A stretch of 6,271 nt of DNA, from the NCBI GenBank assembly GCA_028286165.1, contig JAPYMU010000215.1:1-6271 (forward strand), written 5' to 3'. Position numbers and translations under genes: made by a program. The notes below the pieces were generated by a model. It did not search any database, was not told the DNA's origin, and was given only the letters and a program-made list of their open reading frames with translations. Positions 1-5,449 of this stretch are shown here, piece after piece (position 1 is the first letter of the stretch; each line of letters starts with the position of its first letter). This DNA comes from Spongiicolonus versatilis (GTDB lineage: Bacteria > Pseudomonadota > Gammaproteobacteria > Arenicellales > Spongiicolonaceae).

Positions 1-1061
1 CCGAGTCGGCGCCGGTGGTCGACAATCTGTCGGTGGACATGGCGGAGAACGAGTTTTTGGTTTTGCTGGGGCCCTCGGGCTGCGGCAAATCCACCACCAT
101 GCGCATGATTGCCGGGCTGGAGACGGTCTCAAGCGGCGAGATTCGCATCAACGGCCATGTCGTCAACGACCTGGAACCCAAAGACCGCGATGTGGCGATG
201 GTGTTTCAGGATTACGCGCTTTATCCGCACATGAATGTGGCGCGCAACATGTCCTTTTCACTGCGTTTGGCGCGCCTGCCCGCGGATGAAATTAAGCGGC
301 GGGTGGCGGCGGCGGCGAAAATGCTGGACATCGAAAAATTGCTGAACCGCAAGCCGGCGCAGTTGTCCGGCGGGCAAAGACAGCGGGTCGCCATCGGACG
401 CGCGATTGTGCGCGACGCGGGCGTGTTTTTGTTCGATGAGCCGCTGTCCAACCTGGATGCCCGGCTGCGCGGACAAATGCGCGACGAGTTGGCGCTGATG
501 CGCCGCGAGTTGAAAAAGAGCGTGGTGTATGTGACCCACGACCAAATCGAGGCGATGACTTTGGGCGACCGCATCGTGGTGATGTCGGAGGGCCGCGTGC
601 AACAAGTGGGAACGCCGGAAGAACTGTACAAACGCCCCAAAAATCAATTCGTGGCCGGATTTATCGGCACGCCGCCGATGAATTTCCTGCCGGGGGAACT
701 GCGCGAGACGGAGCGAAAGTTGGCGGTGGAGGGCGATGGATTTTGTTTTGCCCTACCCGGCCGGATGCGCGGCGGGTTAAACGGGCAGAAACGGCGCGAG
801 GTGGTTGTGGGTGTCCGCCCGGCCGCCTTTGTGCCGGCGGCGGAGGGCGCGCGCGCCGACGCGGGCGGGCGACTGACGCTGCCGGTGCTGGTGTCTGAAT
901 ATATCGGCGCATCGTCCATTGTGATTTCGCGCTGCGGCGGGCGGCGCATGGTGCTGGAAATTCGCTCGGACAACGCGGTCCCCGCCGGGGAAGAGATGGA
1001 ATTTTTTGTCTCAGCCGAATCGGTGCATTTGTTCGCCCCCGAGGACGGGCAGGCGATTTAG
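1..1061 (+). CDS. Carbohydrate ABC importer ATP-binding subunit (MalK/UgpC type), 5' partial
   Basis: This is the cytoplasmic ATPase that powers a sugar-type ABC importer. The gene runs in from the left edge; the first whole codon is at 3. An in-frame GTG at 15 is probably internal: set against MalK, the Walker A motif lies about 17 residues too close to it, so roughly 13 residues including the A-loop aromatic are missing. Counting from that GTG, the motifs are Walker A GPSGCGKST (19-27), Q-loop Gln65, signature LSGGQ (117-121), Walker B VFLFDEP (137-143, catalytic Glu142), D-loop SNLD (145-148) and H-loop His175. About residues 235-345 form the C-terminal TOBE/OB regulatory domain typical of this subfamily. 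All catalytic motifs are intact. It lies upstream of the binding protein and permease genes, its likely partners. The subfamily also includes the glycerol-3-phosphate and polyol ATPases, and the ATPase does not reveal the substrate. Confidence 0.95.
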   Translation, partial: ESAPVVDNLSVDMAENEFLVLLGPSGCGKSTTMRMIAGLETVSSGEIRINGHVVNDLEPKDRDVAMVFQDYALYPHMNVARNMSFSLRLARLPADEIKRRVAAAAKMLDIEKLLNRKPAQLSGGQRQRVAIGRAIVRDAGVFLFDEPLSNLDARLRGQMRDELALMRRELKKSVVYVTHDQIEAMTLGDRIVVMSEGRVQQVGTPEELYKRPKNQFVAGFIGTPPMNFLPGELRETERKLAVEGDGFCFALPGRMRGGLNGQKRREVVVGVRPAAFVPAAEGARADAGGRLTLPVLVSEYIGASSIVISRCGGRRMVLEIRSDNAVPAGEEMEFFVSAESVHLFAPEDGQAI

Positions 1062-1103
1062 TCCAACTTTAATCGCTGGCAAACATCCGCAGGTTGCGCG
1101 TTT

Positions 1104-1130
1104 TTGACAATGCGGAATTTGCGATATAGT
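1104..1130 (+). promoter_or_regulatory. Sigma70-like promoter ahead of the solute-binding protein gene
   Basis: A perfect -35 hexamer TTGACA lies at 1104-1109, and TATAGT, a close match to the -10 consensus TATAAT, lies at 1125-1130. The spacer is 15 bases, shorter than the preferred 17. The start of transcription would fall near 1137, about 33 bases before the ATG at 1170. The site is in the only sizeable gap of the cluster (1062-1169). A separate promoter here would let the abundant binding protein and the genes after it be made independently of the ATPase gene. It is predicted from sequence only. Confidence 0.5.
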
Positions 1131-1155
1131 GCCGGTTTCTTTTAACCGTTCCATC

Positions 1156-1160
1156 GGAGG
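1156..1160 (+). promoter_or_regulatory. Strong ribosome binding site for the solute-binding protein
   Basis: GGAGG lies 9 bases before the ATG at 1170. It is the best Shine-Dalgarno match in the window and fixes that start. It fits the high expression expected of a periplasmic binding protein. Confidence 0.75.
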
Positions 1161-1169
1161 AATAAACCA

Positions 1170-2501
1170 ATGATTCATGAAAAAATCGCCGCTGGCGCGG
1201 TGCTCGCCGCTCTGGCGCTGTTGCCGTCAGCCGCGGCGGCCAATCCGTATCAAGCCTATTCCGGCACGACGTTAGTGGTGAGTTTTCCGAACCACCCGCA
1301 CTACGATGCCGTGGACCGGGTGCTGCCGGAATTCACGCGCGAGACCGGCATCAAGGTGGAAGTCGACAAGCTTCAATACACCAAGATGCGCGACAAGCAA
1401 TTGCTGGAGATGGCAAAGCCGCGCGGTGATTACGACCTGGTCGCATATGTCGTGTTCTCCAAGACCGACTTCGTTGCCAAAGACCTCATCGAGCCGCTGG
1501 CGCCGTATTTCCTGAATCCGGCCCTGGCCGACCCGGACTACGACCCGGGTGACCTCATCGATGTTTATGTCGAAAACGCCGGCCTGGTCGGCGGGAAGAA
1601 AGGCTATTTGCCGGGGCCCACCGCGGGACTCTACGGTGTGCCGTTTGGCGCGGAGACTTCGGTGCTGGCTTACCGCCGCGATATTTTCGAAAAGCACAAT
1701 CTGCAAGTGCCGACAACCTACGACGCGTTGCTGGATGTCGCCTGCAGAATTCCAGAACTGGAACCGGGCATGGGCGGGCTGGCCAGCCGCAGCCAAAGCG
1801 GACACCAAATCATCCATGCATGGCTGCTGCACCTGGCGCCGTTGGGCGGGCGGATTTTCGATGACCACTGGAATCCGATTTTCAACCAGGCGCCCGGCGT
1901 CCAGGCGGCGGAAACGCTGAAGCAAATTTTGGCGTGCGGCCCCAAAGGCGGCGCCGGCCAGGGTTTCGGCGGAATGAAAGAATTGTTCCTGCAAGGCAAA
2001 ACGGCGATGTTCCTGGACAGCACCGTGGTCTCCGGCGAAGTGGACGACCCGAACAAATCCCGAATCGTCGGCAAGGTTGGGTGGGCGCTGCATCCCACCG
2101 GCATCCGCCGCGGTTCGCAAACCGGCGGTTTCGGCATCGCCATTCCGCGCAACTCGCAAAACAAGGAGGCCGCGTTTCTCCTGATGCAGTGGCTGACCAG
2201 CAAAGCGGTCGACAAAAAAATCGCGCTGGCCGGGGGCAGCCCCAACCGCAAATCCACCTTTGCGGACCCGGCCATGCAGCGGCAATTTCCGCACTTCGCG
2301 GTCTTCGGCGAGGCGCTGAAATACGCCGACGCCGACTGGCGTCCCCTGCTGCCGGTGTGGGTGGGCGAGTTGAAGGGAATGATTGGCCCCAGACTGTCCG
2401 AATCCATTGTCGGCGATGCCCCCATCCAGGCGACTTTGGACGAACTGGCGAGGCGCACGCGCCAGGTGATGGAGCGCGAGGGCTTCTACACCTACCAGTA
2501 G
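1170..2501 (+). CDS. Periplasmic solute-binding protein of a carbohydrate ABC importer (family 1)
   Basis: This 443-residue protein would capture the substrate in the periplasm and deliver it to the permease pair encoded next. The N-terminus is a clear signal peptide: Lys5, a hydrophobic run at about 6-18, and an Ala-rich cleavage region, with likely cutting after Ala24 before Asn-Pro-Tyr. No lipobox cysteine is present, so a soluble periplasmic form is expected. The mature part has the usual features of sugar-type family 1 binding proteins: a first strand around TLVVSF, then FTRETGIKVEV (a helix-to-strand segment), a YGVPFG segment, and GGFGIAIP followed by a helix ending in QWLTS. Cys192 and Cys256 are the only cysteines of the mature chain and could form a disulfide. 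The length fits the family. The start is supported by GGAGG 9 bases upstream. The sequence resembles polyol and sugar binders in general, but the ligand cannot be read from it. Confidence 0.92.
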   Translation: MIHEKIAAGAVLAALALLPSAAAANPYQAYSGTTLVVSFPNHPHYDAVDRVLPEFTRETGIKVEVDKLQYTKMRDKQLLEMAKPRGDYDLVAYVVFSKTDFVAKDLIEPLAPYFLNPALADPDYDPGDLIDVYVENAGLVGGKKGYLPGPTAGLYGVPFGAETSVLAYRRDIFEKHNLQVPTTYDALLDVACRIPELEPGMGGLASRSQSGHQIIHAWLLHLAPLGGRIFDDHWNPIFNQAPGVQAAETLKQILACGPKGGAGQGFGGMKELFLQGKTAMFLDSTVVSGEVDDPNKSRIVGKVGWALHPTGIRRGSQTGGFGIAIPRNSQNKEAAFLLMQWLTSKAVDKKIALAGGSPNRKSTFADPAMQRQFPHFAVFGEALKYADADWRPLLPVWVGELKGMIGPRLSESIVGDAPIQATLDELARRTRQVMEREGFYTYQ

Positions 2502-2523
2502 TTTTCGGCCGGGGACAAAGAAC

Positions 2524-3429
2524 ATGCGGGCGGGTTATGCGACGCGCCTGAGCCGCATCGCGCCATATGTTTTTATGGCGCCTGCGGTGCTGATTATGGC
2601 CGGCGCGTTGCTGTGGCCGCTGGCGCATTCGGTGTGGCTGAGTTTCCATGAATGGAAACTCGGCACACCGCAGGATGCGGCGGTATTCACCGGCCTGGAA
2701 AACTACCGCATTTTGCTGGGCGACCCGGATACGCTCACTTCGTTGCGCGTCACCCTGGTGTTCGCGTTTACGGTGGTGACGCTGGAGGTGGCGTTGGGAG
2801 TCGGCCTGGCGATTTTGCTGGAGCGGCCGATTCGCGGGATGAACGCGCTGCGCAGCATTTTTATCATGCCCATGATGATTGCCCCCATCGTGGTGGGGTT
2901 GTTGTGGCGTTATATGTACAACGAGCAGTTCGGTCCGCTGGCGCAACTCTTGCTCCTGTTCGGCGTGGAGGAGAGTCCGCCGTGGCTGTCCTCGCCGGAT
3001 TGGGCGCTGGCCTCGGTCATCATCGCCGATGTATGGCAGTGGACTCCGTTCATCTTTATTTTGGCGCTGGCCGCTTTGCAGAGCGTGCCGACTTCCGTGG
3101 TGGAAGCGGCGCGCATGGACGGCGCGCAGGCGCGGCAAACCGTTTTCTATGTCAAACTGCCGTTGATTCTTCCGGTGGTGATTGTCGCCGCGCTGCTGCG
3201 GCTCATCGATGCGTTTAAGGTGCTCGAAGTTATCTTTATCATGACCGAAGGCGGGCCGGGCCTCAGCACCGAAATTCTGTCCATGCGAATCTACAAAACC
3301 GCGTTTGAATTCCAGCAACTGGGGCGCGCCTCCGCGCTTTCCAATCTGCTCTTGCTATTGGTGGCCGCAATCAGCGTGGGCCTGGTGCTGTTTAACAAAC
3401 TGCGGGAGCGCGCCAATGAAAGCGGGTGA
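2524..3429 (+). CDS. Carbohydrate ABC importer permease 1 (MalF/UgpA type)
   Basis: This is one of two inner-membrane subunits forming the translocation channel. It has 301 residues with six likely membrane segments at about 13-36, 73-97, 108-129, 160-187, 212-235 and 271-291. The EAA loop that docks onto the ATPase is EAARMDGA at 194-201, followed by the expected V-x-L-P at 210-213. A TEGGPG segment at 241-246 is also typical of the MalF/UgpA side of the pair. The gene starts 22 bases after the binding protein's stop, with GGGGA at 2511-2515 as a well-spaced ribosome binding site. Its 3' end overlaps the second permease gene by 14 bases, which points to one transcript and coupled translation. 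It is a complete gene with nothing odd in it. Confidence 0.94.
   Translation: MRAGYATRLSRIAPYVFMAPAVLIMAGALLWPLAHSVWLSFHEWKLGTPQDAAVFTGLENYRILLGDPDTLTSLRVTLVFAFTVVTLEVALGVGLAILLERPIRGMNALRSIFIMPMMIAPIVVGLLWRYMYNEQFGPLAQLLLLFGVEESPPWLSSPDWALASVIIADVWQWTPFIFILALAALQSVPTSVVEAARMDGAQARQTVFYVKLPLILPVVIVAALLRLIDAFKVLEVIFIMTEGGPGLSTEILSMRIYKTAFEFQQLGRASALSNLLLLLVAAISVGLVLFNKLRERANESG
3404..3408 (+). promoter_or_regulatory. Ribosome binding site that sets the start of permease 2
   Basis: GGGAG sits 7 bases before the ATG at 3416, inside the end of the permease 1 gene. The open frame extends upstream to an ATG at 3305, but the extra 37 residues are rich in Trp, Cys and Ser and unlike any permease N-terminus. 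The 3416 start is therefore preferred. Confidence 0.7.
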
Positions 3430-4249
3430 ACATCGCGCCGCCGGGTCCGTCTATTACGTGTTTTTGGCGGGGATGGCGTTGCTGTGCCTGGCGCCGGTGG
3501 TGCTGATGGTGGTCACCTCGCTGAAGGTGCGCACGCAGATTTTCAGCGACACGCTGACCTTCTTTTTCATTCCCACCGTCTCGCACTATGCGGAGGCGTT
3601 TGGGGATGCCGCTCTGACCCGCACCTTGGGCAACTCCATGGCGGTGGCGCTTTTCGCCACCGCATTGACCATGGCCGCCGGTTGCATGGCGGCATATGCG
3701 CTGGCGCGCTTTTCGTTCTTCGGGCGCGGCGTGGTGTCGGGCGCCACTTTGCTCATGCGCATGGTTCCCCCGGCGGTTTTGGTGGCGCCAATTTTCATGC
3801 TGTGGACATACCAGTTCGGCATCTCCGACACCTTGTCGGGGTTGGTGCTGGCTTACACCGCGCTCAACCTGCCTTTTGTGATTTGGATACTGCAGAGTTT
3901 CTTCGCCCAAACGCCGCCGCAACTGGAAGAAGCGGCGCGGCTGGACGGCGCAAACCCGTTCCAAACTTTCTTCTTCGTCATCCTGCCGATTGTCGCGCCG
4001 GGCATGGCGGCGGCCGCCATTTTCGCGTTTCGCATCGCATGGAACGAGTTCATTTTGGCGCTGGTCCTCACCAACCGTTTTACGCGCACGATACCGGTGG
4101 AAATCTCGCTGTCCATCTCCGAGCACAACATTGCGTGGGGGAAGGTGATGGCGGTAGGGACGTTGATTGCCATCCCGCCGCTTATCTTCACCTTCATCGC
4201 CTCACGTCACATCGTCAAGGGCCTCACCGCCGGGGCGGTGAAAGGATGA
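3416..4249 (+). CDS. Carbohydrate ABC importer permease 2 (MalG/UgpE type)
   Basis: This is the second channel subunit, 277 residues long, which pairs with permease 1. Six membrane segments are visible at about 12-34, 72-98, 105-130, 138-162, 190-212 and 246-268. The EAA loop EAARLDGAN begins at Glu172 and is followed by VILP. The ending GLTAGAVKG is the typical C-terminus of the MalG/UgpE group, as is the TIPVEIS segment before the last helix. The start at 3416 is chosen because it has a good ribosome binding site, gives a family-like N-terminus and length, and overlaps the permease 1 stop by 14 bases. A longer reading from 3305 adds an implausible leader. The TGA stop overlaps the ATG of the next gene (ATGA at 4246-4249), so translation of the DOMON-b561 gene is probably coupled to this one. 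Confidence 0.93.
   Translation: MKAGEHRAAGSVYYVFLAGMALLCLAPVVLMVVTSLKVRTQIFSDTLTFFFIPTVSHYAEAFGDAALTRTLGNSMAVALFATALTMAAGCMAAYALARFSFFGRGVVSGATLLMRMVPPAVLVAPIFMLWTYQFGISDTLSGLVLAYTALNLPFVIWILQSFFAQTPPQLEEAARLDGANPFQTFFFVILPIVAPGMAAAAIFAFRIAWNEFILALVLTNRFTRTIPVEISLSISEHNIAWGKVMAVGTLIAIPPLIFTFIASRHIVKGLTAGAVKG
4224..4241 (+). repeat. Perfect inverted repeat just before the DOMON-b561 start
   Basis: Eight bases, TCACCGCC (4224-4231), are repeated as their exact reverse complement GGCGGTGA (4234-4241), with only GG between; a 7-bp stem with a CGGG loop is the more realistic fold. The hairpin ends 4 bases before the ATG at 4246, where that gene's ribosome binding site would lie. It could hold the downstream start closed until ribosomes finishing permease 2 unfold it. 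It also encodes the family-typical C-terminus of permease 2, so it may be incidental. Confidence 0.4.
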
Positions 4250-5409
4250 GCCGGCCGGTTGTCGCTGTTCTTTCATGCACCGCTTTGCTGTTGTTTTCGG
4301 TTCGCGCGGCCGCTGTCGCCGGTTGCCCGCCCGGATGGTCGAAAACCCGGCCGCCGGCATCGCAACTGCTCATCTGCTGGCAAACGGACGGTAACGTTTT
4401 GCGAGTCGAGATGGCCCACCCCGGGCGCGTTTGGCTGGCGTTGGGATTCGGCGAGGGCATGGCCGGTGCCGATGCAATCGTCGGCCGGCCGGAAACCGGT
4501 GAAGTGTTGGATGTGTCCATCGCCGGCATCAGCGCCGACTCCATCGCCCCCGATTTGCGGCAGGATGTGTCCGAGGCGTCGATTGCTTTTGACGGCGCGC
4601 GCACCGCGCTGCGATTTACCCGCGCCCTGGATACGGGCGATGCGGAAGACTTTGCGATTGCGCCGGGCGATAAGTCCCCGGTGATTTGGGCGGTGGGAGA
4701 CGCGCCGGGGTTTTCGGGCCACTTTGCGCGCGGCGTATTGCGGCTGGACTGGAAAGGCGGCGCGCGTTTTGCATGGAATGCGAAAATTGTTTTTCACGTT
4801 TCCCTGATGCTGCTTGCCTGGGGCCTGCTGGTGCCGCTCGGCATCGTTATTGCGCGCTATTATAAAGTGCTTCCCGGACAGGATTTTCCGCGTGAATTGG
4901 ACAACCAATTCTGGTGGAACTGGCACCGCATCCTGCAGTACGGCGGAATGTTAACGGCCACCGTCGCGCTGATTCCGGTGCTGCGCGCGCATCGGGATGG
5001 AATCACCGACTGGCATGCAGCGGCCGGGCTGGCGGCGCTTGGGCTGGGCTGGCTGCAAGCGCTGAGCGGCGTTCTGCGCGGCTCCAAAGGCGGCCCGGTG
5101 GATGACGACGGCCGCCCCAATCCGCTTGAGAAAATCCGCGGCGACCACTACGATATGACGCTTCGCCGCCGCATATTTGAACCTGTTCACAAAGCGGGCG
5201 GATATTTGGCGGCGCTGGCCGGTTGCGCCGCCATCGCCCTCGGCCTGTTGGCGGTGGGCGCGCCCTGGATTGCATGGCTCGTTTTCGCATGCTGGCTTTG
5301 CGCATTGGCCGGATGGTTTGCCTGGTTGCAAAAAAGCGGACGGTGGGCGGACACCTACATCGCAATTTGGGGACCGGATAAACGGCATCCCGGCAACCGC
5401 GCGCGATAG
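4246..5409 (+). CDS. DOMON domain plus cytochrome b561 membrane haemoprotein
   Basis: This 387-residue protein joins a secreted DOMON domain to a cytochrome b561 membrane core, the layout of the CYBDOM electron-transfer proteins best known from plants and fungi. Residues 1-25 are a signal sequence (AVA before Gly26). Residues about 30-165 form the DOMON domain: GEGMAGAD carries Met72 and SGH carries His159, matching the Met/His haem-b ligands of DOMON cytochromes such as AIR12 and cellobiose dehydrogenase. Five membrane segments follow at about 180-203, 224-247, 255-277, 315-337 and 340-361. His184 and His257 fall at the periplasmic ends and His227 and His315 at the cytoplasmic ends, the four-His pattern that binds two haems. 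A cytoplasmic loop carries GDHYDMT (299-305), and the tail has IWGPD. The ATG at 4246 overlaps the permease stop. The family is confident; electron donor, acceptor and link to the transporter are unknown. Confidence 0.88.
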   Translation: MSRPVVAVLSCTALLLFSVRAAAVAGCPPGWSKTRPPASQLLICWQTDGNVLRVEMAHPGRVWLALGFGEGMAGADAIVGRPETGEVLDVSIAGISADSIAPDLRQDVSEASIAFDGARTALRFTRALDTGDAEDFAIAPGDKSPVIWAVGDAPGFSGHFARGVLRLDWKGGARFAWNAKIVFHVSLMLLAWGLLVPLGIVIARYYKVLPGQDFPRELDNQFWWNWHRILQYGGMLTATVALIPVLRAHRDGITDWHAAAGLAALGLGWLQALSGVLRGSKGGPVDDDGRPNPLEKIRGDHYDMTLRRRIFEPVHKAGGYLAALAGCAAIALGLLAVGAPWIAWLVFACWLCALAGWFAWLQKSGRWADTYIAIWGPDKRHPGNRAR

Positions 5410-5420
5410 CAGCCGGCCAT

Positions 5421-5435
5421 GCAGTCCGGGCAGTC
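5421..5435 (+). repeat. Short direct repeat in the gap before the lactonase gene
   Basis: GCAGTC occurs at 5421-5426 and again at 5430-5435, with a 9-base period, within the 40-base gap (5410-5449) between the DOMON-b561 stop and the lactonase start. The second copy runs into the GGAG (5436-5439) that serves as the lactonase ribosome binding site, 10 bases before its ATG. The gap shows no promoter or terminator, so the lactonase is probably co-transcribed with the genes before it. The repeat may be chance. Confidence 0.25.
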
Positions 5436-5449
5436 GGAGAATCCCTGAC

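Noticed and set aside
1088..1105. A possible terminator after the ATPase gene: CGCA and TGCG arms followed by five T.
   Set aside because: The stem is only 4 bp with a 3-base loop, and the T run is also part of the -35 region of the proposed promoter. It is too weak to call.
1272..2525. A 417-codon minus-strand frame opposite the binding protein gene.
   Set aside because: It is the antisense shadow of a clear gene and has no signal peptide, domain or motif of its own.
1882..3318. A 478-codon open frame on the minus strand across the binding protein and permease 1.
   Set aside because: It straddles two well-supported genes and their intergenic gap. The product is a His/Arg/Gln-rich mix with no recognisable motif. 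Long antisense frames are expected opposite GC-rich codons.
3305..3415. A longer start for permease 2.
   Set aside because: The extra residues lie inside the permease 1 gene and do not look like a permease N-terminus. A good ribosome binding site serves the ATG at 3416.
3484..4245. An upstream extension of the DOMON-b561 frame by 254 codons, which would make a 641-residue protein.
   Set aside because: The added part is an out-of-frame reading of permease 2, rich in Gly, His and Arg. The signal peptide starts exactly at the ATG at 4246.
5419..5448. A tiny open frame beginning at an ATG in the gap before the lactonase.
   Set aside because: It has nine codons, no ribosome binding site of its own and no recognisable leader-peptide pattern.
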